Source of the DNA: Verrucomicrobiota bacterium
Lineage (GTDB): Bacteria; Verrucomicrobiota; Verrucomicrobiia; Opitutales; Opitutaceae
Assembly (NCBI GenBank): GCA_016235555.1
Contig: JACRKC010000003.1
Location: forward strand, 1 to 55,732
Direction: 5' to 3'
Length of the DNA: 55,732 nucleotides
The position numbers and the translations under genes are program-made. This document shows, in pieces, positions 29,701 through 38,000 of the stretch. Positions within the stretch are counted from its first letter, which is position 1. Every line of letters starts with the position of its first letter. The notes beneath the pieces were generated by a model that was not told the DNA's origin, made no database searches, and saw only the letters and a program-made list of their open reading frames with translations.

Positions 29701-30334
29701 TGGTGTCGATGCGCAGATCGGTCGTCGTCCGCAGCTTGATCGCACCTTCGGCCTGCGCGGCGGTGAGCGGCGCATTCTTGGTCGTGTCGGCGAAATTCAC
29801 CTTCCACTGCAACGTGCCAAACGCGCCGGGGGCGATGCCGCCGCCATGCACGGTCAGCTGCGCGGTGCGGTTGTCAGGCAGGAGCACCTTGGCCTCGACG
29901 TCGAGGCGTCCGAGGCGGACCTCGCCGGGCAAACGCACGGCATTGAGAATGCCCGCAAACGGCGCGGCAGCGGCTGCCGCCGGAGGCGGTGTCGCGGACG
30001 GGGCGGCTTTGCGCAGGTCGACCTCGACGCCGCGCAACGCGACGCTCCCGACGTTGATGCGGCGACCGAAGACGTAGTCCGTCGCCGAGTAGGCGGCGGT
30101 GACTTCCCGCGCCACGACGATGGTGCCGCGCTGCTCGACGCGCACGTCGCGCACGACCGCGGACGACAGGCCGGCCGAGACCGAGCCGACCGCGATTTTC
30201 ACGTCCGGCTGGCCCGCCAGCGCGCGGCGCACGGCCCAGGTCTGGACGCCCGCGCTGAAGGCCAGCGCGACGGCAACCACGGCAACGACCACCAGGCTGG
30301 CGGCCACAATGAGGACAATCTTCAGTCGATTCAT
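26783..30334 (-). CDS. AsmA-family large envelope protein
   Basis: A 1183-residue protein with one N-terminal membrane helix (LKIVLIVAASLVVVAVVAVALAF, residues 4-26) and a very long region of repeated beta-rich segments (alternating KLEL/VKLAV-type strands with Gly/Thr turns). The C-terminal third contains GLRGALSLRPDKLTIENVAGELNG and GNGRIDHKKGGEFGNNPLHLEL, which match AsmA/YhdP-type proteins. These bridge-like proteins are implicated in moving lipids between the inner and outer membranes. The start was set at 30334, where the membrane helix begins; the frame runs further upstream into a region of REP sequence. Nothing indicates a regulator. Confidence 0.8.
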   Translation of the reverse strand: MNRLKIVLIVAASLVVVAVVAVALAFSAGVQTWAVRRALAGQPDVKIAVGSVSAGLSSAVVRDVRVEQRGTIVVAREVTAAYSATDYVFGRRINVGSVALRGVEVDLRKAAPSATPPPAAAAAAPFAGILNAVRLPGEVRLGRLDVEAKVLLPDNRTAQLTVHGGGIAPGAFGTLQWKVNFADTTKNAPLTAAQAEGAIKLRTTTDLRIDTIEVNADAAATGPNLPKDHVKLAVKLEQPATNAGENISADIALVRAGAAERLVNVEAGYAAGKTLLAGKWSVAVRSAQFADVLAAFGLPELALKGDGTFSYDIQSGAATAAGAFNGEVSKLEKLGAELAAIGVLKISSAFDGGASRESAQLGKLELNVATADGRKLVAVAAQQKLSFNFKDQRLTPERPGAELARVAITALPLAWAQPVVKPRTIAGGDVSGVFVVEAELDGSRVKARAVEPLVIRAVTVREGQNTLVDRVTLSVSPSVDYTAARIVADAQKLSITTPDGDTLGGALSAEISSGAKPATAFSAQLTGRLAALIKPYLPVPTGPLAVAVNAKGRLEGNALQLSALKVQADREGAGVLAAVEALQPLTIDLKAQKLSAPDAAAPAARVRWGELPLAWVEPFVAQSKLAGQLAAGALEVGIAGADALTVRAVEPLTVRGATVALAGQEWLRAADLTTDLKATWKGGTLSADVQKLELRQGATPLVTASVAAEVTPGKTLRASGRGALSADFAALAKQPALAAQLPLARGAVTAKYDAAFAEGVKVKLSISAQNLVAREGALPLGGMELSVDAALDKDNAGPVRIPFAVVKDGRRSDLLIDGKVGLKPGAISFEGRISGEQLIVDDVQAFAALSAPPPSATMTKAPVPAPAPRPAAPATPRPAAQPARDTTPVWAGFNGRIDLDFKAIKQGPGIALKGLRGALSLRPDKLTIENVAGELNGNPFKVSTILSFDVKQARPYALVGAVDVPGFNVGEFLRRADPSTPPAIETTFTVTSKFNGTAANLPEFADRLTGQFEFKGSKGVLRALNKKAETTSAVTGLLGLAAGLAGQQRLAEGLVGTSELVSLLKDIQFDGITVQVERGADAAIVVKSLELLSPSLRLTGNGRIDHKKGGEFGNNPLHLELQLAAKNELAQGLNKARQLSGKTDPKGYYLMATPFTLGGTVSKPDSSEFWKNLTLNTGANFLR

Positions 30335-30488
30335 GGCAGAAACAAAGTGCGGAATGGTCGATTGCGCCAATTCCGGGCGCCAAGACGAGCCGGAATTCGC
30401 GGAGGTTTCCCGACACCGCGTCATGCCCCGCGCTCCGAAAATCTTCGCAGAATTTTCGGTTCAGAGGGCGTCGGAGAAAATGAACCGA

Positions 30489-30567
30489 GGTAGGGACGCC
30501 TCTCCGCGGCGTCCGCGCCACCACGGCGCGTTTCCTCGTCGGACGGCTCGGAGAGCCGTCCCTACCT
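30489..30567. repeat. REP pair (family 7, GTAG foot)
   Basis: The left unit is GTAG followed by a GGACGCC/GGCGTCC stem. The right unit is the inverted form with a GGACGGCTC/GAGCCGTCC stem and CTACC at its end. The two stems differ in sequence, so the units have diverged or come from different subfamilies. Confidence 0.65.
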
Positions 30568-30596
30568 TTTTCGACGCCTTCCCAGCCCGAAGGGCC

Positions 30597-30690
30597 GTAG
30601 CGGCCGACGTGAGGTGGCTGGAGCAAGGTGAGTCGGGTCAACCCGCCTCGTCACCTCGGCGGCTACCGCGTTTCGCGAACTTCAACTGCA
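30597..30690. repeat. Family-6 palindromic element
   Basis: GTAGCGGCCGACGTGAGG at the left pairs with CCTCGTCACCTCGGCGGCTAC at the right. It continues into TTCAACTGCACCGTTCCCGC, a tail also found in the copy at 33698-33813 and, alone, near 52218. The tail ends just short of the stop codon of the metallo-hydrolase gene. Confidence 0.6.
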
Positions 30691-30700
30691 CCGTTCCCGC

Positions 30701-31480
30701 TCAAAGCGTCAGCCGCAGACCGTCGTAAGCGAACTTGATACCCGCCGGCAGCGCCGCTTCGGCCGGACCGTGGTCGGTCAGGTGCGTGAGGTGGGTGAGC
30801 CACGTGCGCGGCGCGCCGATCTCGGCGGCGGCGGCCACGGCTTCGTCGATGCTCATGTGCGAGGGATGCGGGAGCGGGCGCAGCCCGTCGAGCACCACGG
30901 CATCGGCGCCCCGCGCGAGCGCGACCGCCTCGCGCGGGAGCCGTTTGCAGTCGGTGTAGTAAACGAACTTTTTTCCTGAACTGCGCTCGGTGAAAATCAG
31001 TCCGAGCGTGTTGACGCCCCCGTGCGGCAGCAGCGTCGACTGGACCGTGCCCTGCGGGAGATCGAGCACCGGCGGCATCTCGACGAGCTTGAACGCCGCG
31101 TAACCTTTCGCGATCGGGCGCTCGCTCATCGCGTAGGGAAACATCGCGAGCACGCGCCCCATCCCCTCCTCCGTCGTATGCACCGTGAGCGCCTGCCCGC
31201 CGATCAAATCACAGAAGCGCCGCAGGTCGTCCATGCCGGCGATGTGGTCGGCGTGTCCGTGCGTGAGGATAAACACGTCGAGCCGCCGGATATTCTCGCG
31301 CAGGCATTGGAGGCGGAACTCCGGCGCGGCGTCCATCTGCACGTGCAAGCCATCCATCACGACGTGAAGCGAGGTGCGCGTGCGCCGGTTGCGCGGATCG
31401 GCCGAGGTGCACACGGCGCAATCGCACGCGATCATCGGCACACCCTGCGAGGTGCCGGTGCCGAGGAAAATCACCTCCAT
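30701..31480 (-). CDS. PhnP-like metallo-beta-lactamase-fold hydrolase
   Basis: A 259-residue MBL-fold hydrolase with the start MEVIFLGTGTSQGVP and the zinc motif THGHADH at residues 73-79. The cysteine motif CDCAVC (residues 19-24) followed by DPRNRRTRTS is typical of PhnP-type phosphodiesterases, in which an additional zinc site is formed by cysteines. Later metal ligands fit the YYTDCK and THLTHLTDH segments. PhnP cleaves cyclic phosphoribosyl phosphate in phosphonate breakdown; close relatives process other phosphodiesters such as tRNA or cyclic nucleotides. No phn gene is nearby, so the exact substrate is open. It lies downstream of pduT but is separated by a family-6 palindrome. Confidence 0.85.
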   Translation of the reverse strand: MEVIFLGTGTSQGVPMIACDCAVCTSADPRNRRTRTSLHVVMDGLHVQMDAAPEFRLQCLRENIRRLDVFILTHGHADHIAGMDDLRRFCDLIGGQALTVHTTEEGMGRVLAMFPYAMSERPIAKGYAAFKLVEMPPVLDLPQGTVQSTLLPHGGVNTLGLIFTERSSGKKFVYYTDCKRLPREAVALARGADAVVLDGLRPLPHPSHMSIDEAVAAAAEIGAPRTWLTHLTHLTDHGPAEAALPAGIKFAYDGLRLTL

Positions 31481-31503
31481 GGCCAGATGACCCCGCGGTT
31501 GAA

Positions 31504-31575
31504 CGTAGCGGCCGACGTGAGGAGGCCGGCGCCACCCCGTTCACGGGAACCAGCCTCGTCACCTCGGCTGCTACG
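31504..31575. repeat. Family-6 palindromic element, short form
   Basis: CGTAGCGGCCGACGTGAGG at the left faces CCTCGTCACCTCGGCTGCTACG at the right, around a GGCGCC centre. It lies between the metallo-hydrolase gene and pduT. It lacks the tail found in the other family-6 copies. Confidence 0.6.
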
Positions 31576-31607
31576 GCACGAGAACAACTCGGTCTGCACG
31601 AATCTGT

Positions 31608-32159
31608 TCACACCACCTCGCGGTAAACATCCGGGTGCGGCCGCGAGATGACGGCGGCGTTCACCAGCATGCCGGCATCGGCGATGACCTCGCGGCCGGC
31701 GGCGACGGCCGTCTGCACGGCGGCGACATCGCCCGTCATCGTGACAAAGGCCTTGCCGCCGAGCGCCATGGCCACGCGCACTTCGAGCAACTGCACGTGC
31801 GCGCTCTTCGCCGCCGCGTCGGCGGCGCGGATGAGCGTCGCGACATTGAACGACTCGAGGATGCCGAGCGCGCCGTCGGGTGGCGCCACATTGGTGCGGC
31901 CCAGCGCCGTGATGACGTCGGGGTGGATATTGGTGATGACGATGCTGTCGATGAGGCAGCCCTCCGCCGCCTCGGCCCCGGCCGCGACGGCGCTGTTCAC
32001 ACCCGAGGGATCGCCGGCGACGAGGACCATGTATTTGCCGGAGCAGATGGAGCGCGAGAGCACGAGGCGGACGTTGCCGGCCTTGAGCGCGGTGTCGGCC
32101 ACGAGGAAGCCGGCCACGACGCTGGAGAGTTCGAGCAAGCCGATGGATTTTTCAGTCAT
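31608..32159 (-). CDS. pduT: PduT-like tandem BMC shell protein
   Basis: A 183-residue protein made of two bacterial microcompartment (BMC) domains: MTEKSIGLLELSSVVAGFLVAD starts the first and ALGILESFNVATLIRAADAA the second (about residue 95). Cys39, in SRSICSGKY, sits at the place of the cysteine that binds a 4Fe-4S cluster at the pore of Salmonella PduT. Such trimeric shell proteins are thought to pass electrons across the shell, usually together with PduS. The pduS gene lies 12 bp upstream, so the two probably form an operon. No other shell or core-enzyme gene is in the window, which makes this a satellite locus. The signature enzyme system it serves is unknown. Confidence 0.88.
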   Translation of the reverse strand: MTEKSIGLLELSSVVAGFLVADTALKAGNVRLVLSRSICSGKYMVLVAGDPSGVNSAVAAGAEAAEGCLIDSIVITNIHPDVITALGRTNVAPPDGALGILESFNVATLIRAADAAAKSAHVQLLEVRVAMALGGKAFVTMTGDVAAVQTAVAAGREVIADAGMLVNAAVISRPHPDVYREVV

Positions 32160-32171
32160 GAGAGTGCAGGG

Positions 32172-33491
32172 CTAACGCGTGAGCACGACGTGTTGCGCGG
32201 TGACTTCGGCGACCGTCGCCGCAAACGGTGCGTGCACGGCGGCGCCGAGCGCCTTCTCCGGCACGTCGCTCACGACCTGCCCCTCGGTCACGCGGTCGCC
32301 GGTTTTGACGAAGGCCACGCCCGGCGAGCCGGCGCTCTGCTTCAACGGCAGCACGATGCGGGCCGGCGCGAGCACCTCGCCCGAGAGCGGCGCAGGGTGC
32401 TCATACTGCGTGATGTGAAGTTTCTTCATCAGCGTCTTGATCGGCACGCGGCGGCCGTCGCGCATCGGGTGCGGTTTCACGGTCATTTTGCCCGTCCACT
32501 TCTGGTTGGCCTTCTTCATCTCGGCCTTCGATTGATCGCACGCTTCCTTCGGGAACAGCTCCTCGGGGCACGCGTAGAGGGTGCACAGGCCGCACGAGCA
32601 ACAGAGCGCGGCCCACTGGTTCCAATACTCCGCGCCGGTCGCGGTGAAGGCCAGCGAGCGCATCACCTGGTGCGGCTCGACCTGGTAGCCGAGCAGGTAG
32701 CGCGGACAATACTCCGTGCAATACCGGCATTGGTCGCACGCGGATTTGCCGATGGCGTTCTGCGCCGCGGGCGGCTTGAGCTTGCGCGCGATCACGTGGT
32801 GCCCCCGCGAAAGCACGATCACGCCGCCGGTGGTCTTCGTGACCGGGCGATCGAGATTGTCCGTGGTCTCGCCCATCAACATCCCACCGATGCACAGCAC
32901 GGGATCGGCCACGGTCGCGCCGCCGGCGGCCGCGAGGCACTCGCGCAGGCTGGTGCCGATGGGCACGGTGAGCGTCTTCGGCTCGCGCACCGCTCCCGCG
33001 ATGGTGAGCGTTTTCCTGATCACCGGCCGGCCCGCGGCGGCGGCGGCGATGTTGACGAAAGTCTCGACGTTGCACACGACCGCGCCCACTTGCAGCGGGA
33101 TGCCGGTCGGCGGAATCAACCGCCCCGTGGTCGAGTAAACGAGATCGTATTCGTCGCCCGCCGGGTAGTAGTCGCCGAGTTGGTGCACGCGCACGGGCGT
33201 GCCGTGACACGCGGCCTCCACCGCTTCGACCGCGTGCTGGTTCTTCGCCTTGATGCCGACGATGCCGGTGTTTGCCCCCAGCGCCTCCATCGCGAGCTGC
33301 ATGCCGCGCACCATCGCGGCGGCGTCGCGCTCCATGACGACGGCGTCCTTGTGGAGCAGCGGTTCGCACTCCGCGCCGTTGGCGATCAGCGTATCGGCCT
33401 TCGCCGCGAGCTTCACGTGCGTGGGAAAACCGCCGCCGCCGGCGCCGACGACGCCGGCCAGCCGGACTTGCTCAACAAGGGAGGTGGCCAT
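32172..33491 (-). CDS. pduS: PduS-like RnfC-type flavo-iron-sulfur protein
   Basis: A 439-residue soluble oxidoreductase related to RnfC/NuoF. The N-terminal glycine-rich segment (VVGAGGGGFPTHVKLA) fits the NADH/FMN site, followed by the SLBB region. Two 4Fe-4S motifs lie near 252-262 (CDQCRYCTEYCP) and near 300 (CCSCGLCTLYACP). The C-terminal part (about 345-439) is biotinyl/lipoyl-like, with GDRVTEGQVVSDVPEKALGAAVHA. In the Pdu microcompartment PduS reduces cobalamin or transfers electrons with PduT. Here it precedes pduT directly. No B12-dependent diol dehydratase is in the window, so the partner may lie elsewhere. Repeat-filled DNA (33492-33927) lies upstream. Confidence 0.9.
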   Translation of the reverse strand: MATSLVEQVRLAGVVGAGGGGFPTHVKLAAKADTLIANGAECEPLLHKDAVVMERDAAAMVRGMQLAMEALGANTGIVGIKAKNQHAVEAVEAACHGTPVRVHQLGDYYPAGDEYDLVYSTTGRLIPPTGIPLQVGAVVCNVETFVNIAAAAAGRPVIRKTLTIAGAVREPKTLTVPIGTSLRECLAAAGGATVADPVLCIGGMLMGETTDNLDRPVTKTTGGVIVLSRGHHVIARKLKPPAAQNAIGKSACDQCRYCTEYCPRYLLGYQVEPHQVMRSLAFTATGAEYWNQWAALCCSCGLCTLYACPEELFPKEACDQSKAEMKKANQKWTGKMTVKPHPMRDGRRVPIKTLMKKLHITQYEHPAPLSGEVLAPARIVLPLKQSAGSPGVAFVKTGDRVTEGQVVSDVPEKALGAAVHAPFAATVAEVTAQHVVLTR

Positions 33492-33576
33492 CGACCGCCG
33501 TTATGCGCGGCGCAAGGGGCGGCTGCCAAATCAAAACTCCGCCCGTCCGTCCGGCATTGCGTCTTCCTTCTCCGCT

Positions 33577-33650
33577 CCCGACGAGGCAGGACGCCTCGTC
33601 CACGCTTGCTCGCCTCTGGCGAGTGGCTGAGGCGTCCCGCCTCAGTCGAA
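33577..33650. repeat. Family-2/3-like palindrome pair
   Basis: ACGAGGCAGGACGCCTCGTCC at the left and GGCTGAGGCGTCCCGCCTCAG at the right each form a GAGGCG/CGCCTC hairpin. A third small palindrome (CTCGCCTCTGGCGAG) lies between them. The outer GGGCGC ends of family 2 are missing. Confidence 0.6.
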
Positions 33651-33697
33651 AATCATCCGGCGCCAAACGCATCTCTCAGCCGGAAGGGTGCAGTTGC

Positions 33698-33813
33698 CGT
33701 AGCTGCCGACGTAAGGAGGCTGGAGCAAGGTGATTCCCGCCAACCAGCCTCGTTACCTTGCTGCTACCACGGTTCGCATATTTCGACTGCAACGGTCCGG
33801 CTCAGAAGGCGCC
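33698..33813. repeat. Family-6 palindromic element, full form
   Basis: GTAGCTGCCGACGTAAGG at the left faces CCTCGTTACCTTGCTGCTACC at the right; the centre is GGCTGGAGCAAGG. The downstream tail TTCGACTGCAACGGTCCGG also follows the copy at 30597. Relative to other copies it has a few base changes. Confidence 0.6.
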
Positions 33814-33839
33814 GAAAAACCTCATGCTCGCGCGGTCCT

Positions 33840-33897
33840 GTAGCGGAACGCGTGAGCGTTTCGCGCGTAGCGGCGAAAGCCTCACGGCTTCCGCTAC
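33840..33897. repeat. REP pair (family 8, GTAG foot)
   Basis: GTAG precedes a stem CGGAACGC/GCGTTTCG with loop GTGA. The inverted mate ends in CCGCTAC and has a CGGAAGCC/GGCTTTCG stem. It lies 30 bp from the stop codon of the LacI gene, which reads toward it. Confidence 0.65.
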
Positions 33898-33927
33898 CCT
33901 GCTGGGTAACCTTTTTCTGACGCCCTC

Positions 33928-34998
33928 TCAGGTCTTTTTCGGCTTCCGCACCGTCGGCCCCTCGACCCAGCGCGCGGGAATTGTCGTCGTGGTCGGCCAG
34001 GCCGGCACACCGCGCTCGTTGCGCTGGAGCTGCGCGATCAGCATCTCCACGGCGCGCGCCCCCAGTTCGCGCGGCTGCTGATCGAGACCGGCGCAGGGCC
34101 GTGTCTTGTAGAGGAGATTGAGGCTCGCGAAGCCGTGCGTCTGCGGCAGCCGCGCCCCGCATGCCTCCATCCAGTCGATCACCTCGGTGAAATGCGCCAG
34201 CACGACATCCGGCTGGTGCTTGCGGAACCACGCCGTGAAATCCTCGCGGTTGTGCGTCGCCACGAACAGCGGCGGCACGCGCTCGATGGTGTCGTGCGTC
34301 TCCTGAAACGTCCGGAACGCCGCGCCGAACCGATGCTGCGTGCGCTCGTCGCGGCCGCGCTCGACATAGAGCCCCGGGCGTTTGTAGCCGCGCTCCGCGA
34401 GCCGCACGAGCAACGCCATCGTCGAGCGAAAGTGATTGCAGCACACGCAGTGCAGCGCCGGCCGCTCGATCACGTAATCGGTGTAGACGCCGGCGAAGCT
34501 CGGCCAGTCGAGTTCGGTCCAGTCCGGCGCAAACCACGACGGCAGCACCAGCACGCCGTGGATGCCGCGCGATTTCAGGATGCCGTCGAGCCGCGAGACC
34601 GTGAGCGAGGCGCGATCGACGACGAATGATTCGAGTTTGAACCCGAGTTCCACCGCGCGCGCGCCACCGCCCGCGAGCAACTCGGCATGAAACACCCCGT
34701 GCGGATCGCGTCGTTGCGGCTCCACGATGTCGACCGCCGCCAGCACGCCGCGAAACGTCCCGCCACGCGAACGCCGCAGCTCCGACATGACCGCCGCGGC
34801 GAGCGGGTTCCGCTTGTAGCCCGACTCCCGCGCGGCCTTCAGCACCCGGTCCACCGTGGCGGGATCGACCCGCCCCTTGCCCCGCAGCGCGTCGGAGACG
34901 GTGGTATGAGACAAACCCAAGTCGCGGGCGAGCGACCGGACGGTAGGGGCGGATCCGGGATTCACGTTTGACTGTAAGGCACCACGGCCCGTTGCCAT
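33928..34998 (-). CDS. LacI-family transcriptional regulator
   Basis: A 356-residue repressor. The helix-turn-helix and hinge (about residues 18-65: PTVRSLARDLGLSHTTVSDALR, then SGYKRNPLAAAVM) are followed by a periplasmic-binding-like domain (FRGVLAAVDIVEP through PRELGARAVEMLIAQLQRNE). LacI-type regulators with this domain bind sugars. It is divergent from the TonB receptor gene at 35091, which is the natural target. The ATG at 34998 is possible, but a GTG at 34965 would start just before the HTH and would leave a palindrome at 34990-35005 entirely outside the gene. The ligand cannot be told from sequence. Confidence 0.9.
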   Translation of the reverse strand: MATGRGALQSNVNPGSAPTVRSLARDLGLSHTTVSDALRGKGRVDPATVDRVLKAARESGYKRNPLAAAVMSELRRSRGGTFRGVLAAVDIVEPQRRDPHGVFHAELLAGGGARAVELGFKLESFVVDRASLTVSRLDGILKSRGIHGVLVLPSWFAPDWTELDWPSFAGVYTDYVIERPALHCVCCNHFRSTMALLVRLAERGYKRPGLYVERGRDERTQHRFGAAFRTFQETHDTIERVPPLFVATHNREDFTAWFRKHQPDVVLAHFTEVIDWMEACGARLPQTHGFASLNLLYKTRPCAGLDQQPRELGARAVEMLIAQLQRNERGVPAWPTTTTIPARWVEGPTVRKPKKT

Positions 34999-35005
34999 TG
35001 CAACG
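34990..35005. promoter_or_regulatory. Candidate LacI-type operator
   Basis: CGTTGCCATTGCAACG has perfect 6-bp arms (CGTTGC/GCAACG) around CATT. It lies between the divergent LacI and TonB receptor genes and overlaps the ATG at 34998. It is the only short dyad I see in this gap. Assignment to the LacI protein is inference. Confidence 0.4.
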
Positions 35006-35090
35006 CCAGAATTATCAGGTGCTCGGCATCTCGCGCGATCGCCCCGTCACCTCCCCTCGCGCGCTCCCCCAATCTTTACCCGGATTGACC

Positions 35091-38000
35091 ATGAAAACCC
35101 ACCGCATACCGACATTGAGTCTTCGGGCCGCCCTGCCGGCCTTGGCGTTGCTCACCGCGTTCGTGCTCCCCACCTCCGGCTTGGCGCAGGCCGTGCGGCC
35201 GGTGCCTCCCGCGCCCGCGGACAGTGCGAAGAAGGACAAGGACATCGTCGAGCTCTCGCCCTTCACCGTCACCACCGACAAGGACACCGGCTACTTCGCC
35301 GAGAACACCCTCGCCGGTTCGCGTCTCAACACCAACCTCGCCGACATCGCCGCCTCGATCACCGTCGTGACGAAGCAGCAGATGGAGGACACCGCCGCGC
35401 TCGATATCAACGACGTGTTCAAATACGAGGCCAGCACCGAGGGCTCCTCCACCTACACGCCGTCCATCGTCGATCGCGGCACCGTCAAGGACACCGTCGC
35501 CGGCTACACCTTCGGCAACGACGGCACCACGACCAACAACGCCCAGTCCAACCGCATCCGCGGCCTCAACGCCCCCGACGCCGCCCTCAACAACTACTCC
35601 ACCAACAACCGCATTCCGTTCGACGCCTACAACGTCCAGTCGCTCGAAATCACCCGGGGCCCCAACTCGCTCCTCTTCGGCCTCGGCACGCCCTCCGGCG
35701 TCGTCAACTCCAACACCGCCCAGGCCACGCTCAACCGCGACACCAACACCATCTCCCTCCGCGTCGACCACAACGGTTCCTACCGCAGCGCGCTCGCGCT
35801 CAACCGCTCCATCATCAAGGACCAACTCGCCGTCTACGGCGCCTATCTCTACGACAACCGCCAGTTCTCGCGGAAACCTTCGCGCGATCTCTACCGCCGC
35901 GGCTACGGCGCGATCACGTTCAAGCCATTTCAGAACACCATCATCAAGGGCTTCGCCGAAGGTTACCAGAACGACGCCAACCGCCCCAACTTCCTCTCGC
36001 CCCGCGATCAGGTCACGCCGTGGCTCCAATCCGGCCGCCCCGTCTACGATCCCGTCAACCGCACGATCACCCTCCTCGACACCAACCGCGTGATCGGCCC
36101 GATCGTCTCCGACGTTAACTCGCCCGGCTACGTCGCCACCGTCGGTGGCGTCACCATGCCCGCCAACACCTCGGCGTTCACCAACCTCACCGTCACCTCC
36201 GGCGGCGCCGCCGTGACCAACCCGTGGTATATCCCCGGCATCGTGCCCGACGACACCGGGCGCCCGCTGCGCCGCATCGACAACGGCGCCAGCATCGACT
36301 TCTTCGCCCGTCAGCCGCAGTTCTACGCCCCCGCGCAAACCAGTCCCGCCACCGCCACACCGACCGCCGCCACCCTCGGCTGGGCGCCGCAGGATCCGCG
36401 CTACGCGATCCGCGATCGCATCTGGACCGCCTCCGCCAACCTCCCGAGTCCCACGGCCAGCATCGGCGGCCGCACCTACACCTATGGCTCCTGGCAGTGG
36501 TCCGGCATCACCAACAAATCGATCTACGACTGGACGAAATACAACACTCTCCAGGCCAACTTCGGAAAACAGAAAGCCACCAACTACAACCTCGAGATCG
36601 AACAACGCCTCGCCCACAATCTCCACTTCACCGCCGGCTGGCTGCGGCAGGACATCGACGAGTCCACCAACTACACGATCAACCAGCTGCAGGGCGCCAC
36701 CATCGGCATCGACACCAATCAGCGCATGATCAACGGCGCGGCGAATCCCTATTTCGGCCTGCCGTTCATCTACGAAGGCGCAGGCGGCGGACTCGATACC
36801 TTCGAGCTCCCCGAAACCGACGACAACTATCGCGCCATGCTCGCCTATGATCTCGATTTTTCGAAGAACCGCGGATGGACCCGCTGGCTCGGCCGGCACC
36901 GCCTCCTCGGTCTGTGGCAGGAGCAGGATGCCTACCGCCGCGTCGAACGCTGGCGCATGAACTTCGTCTCCGGCGACGCCGACGCCACACTCCGCTACAT
37001 CTCCAACCTCGCCGTCCCTGGCACCCAACAGGCGCTCAGCACCGCCACCATGCGTCACTATTACCTCGCGAGCCCCGGTTCGCCGCAGGCGCAGGTCAAC
37101 CACTCCACCGGCTTCTACGGCAATCAGGGCATCAACGGCCCCTACACCTCCCAAGTGCAGGTCTGGAACTACAACACGGGCCAGTTCCAGAACGACTCCC
37201 TCACCGAGCAACTTCTCTACTCTCCGGCCGGCACCGGGCAGGGCGCCACCCAGCGCGAGGTCAAGGGCACGCAACTCACCCTGCAAAGCTACCTCTGGGA
37301 CGAGCGCCTCGTCACCACCTTCGGCTGGCGCCACGACAACTACCGCGCCCGCATCACCACCACCGGCCCGATCACCCGCATCGACGGCACCGTGGCCGAA
37401 CCCGCCCTCCCCAACGACAAGCTCTTCCTCTCGAATTCCACCGGCATCGTGAACCGCGACCTGTTCCTCAAGCGCTTCAACCGCTGGGACAAACTCTCCG
37501 GCTCCACCAAGACCCTCGGCGGCGCGTTTCGTCCCTTCAAGGGCACCGAGTTCGGCAAGAGCGCCGGCCTCGCGGGCGAGTTCGTCCGCAACCTCAGCCT
37601 CTACTACAACAAGTCCGACAACTTCAATCCGCCCGCCACCTTCCAGACCGACTACTTCAACAAGCCGCTTCCGAAGCCCACCGGCGATGGCAAGGACTAC
37701 GGCGTCGGCGTCAGCCTCTTCAACAACAAGCTCGTCGCCCGCGTGAACTGGTATGAGACCAACAACCTCAACGAACGCACCGCCGCCGCCGGCACGCTGC
37801 TCAACCGCCTCATCTATTCCGACACCACCACCGGCCTCCCCTGGGCCAGCGCCGTCCAGCGCATCCGCAACGGTATCGCCGCCGGCCGCACGCTCCAGCA
37901 GATCGTCGCCGTCAACAACTGGAACAGCGACGCCGTCAACCCCGTCAACGACGAGGCCAACCAGCGCAAGATCTACGATCTGATCAAGCTGCCCTACCGC

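Larger units (their letters stand above)
30335..30700. other. Gene-free gap with two palindromic elements
   Basis: The 366 bases upstream of the AsmA-like gene and downstream of the metallo-hydrolase carry a REP pair (30489-30567) and a family-6 element (30597-30690). I see no gene in it; the remainder (30335-30488) presumably holds the promoter of the AsmA-like gene, but I cannot identify one. Confidence 0.6.
33492..33927. other. Gene-free gap with three palindromic elements
   Basis: The 436 bases between pduS and the LacI gene hold three separate elements (33577-33650, 33698-33813, 33840-33897). Only about 85 bases upstream of pduS are free of them and would have to hold its promoter. I see no gene in the gap. 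Confidence 0.6.

Noticed and set aside
26726-30493. 1255-codon open frame on the plus strand opposite the AsmA-like gene
   Set aside because: Arg/Ala/Gln/His-rich shadow without motifs; the minus-strand frame has a membrane helix and AsmA features.
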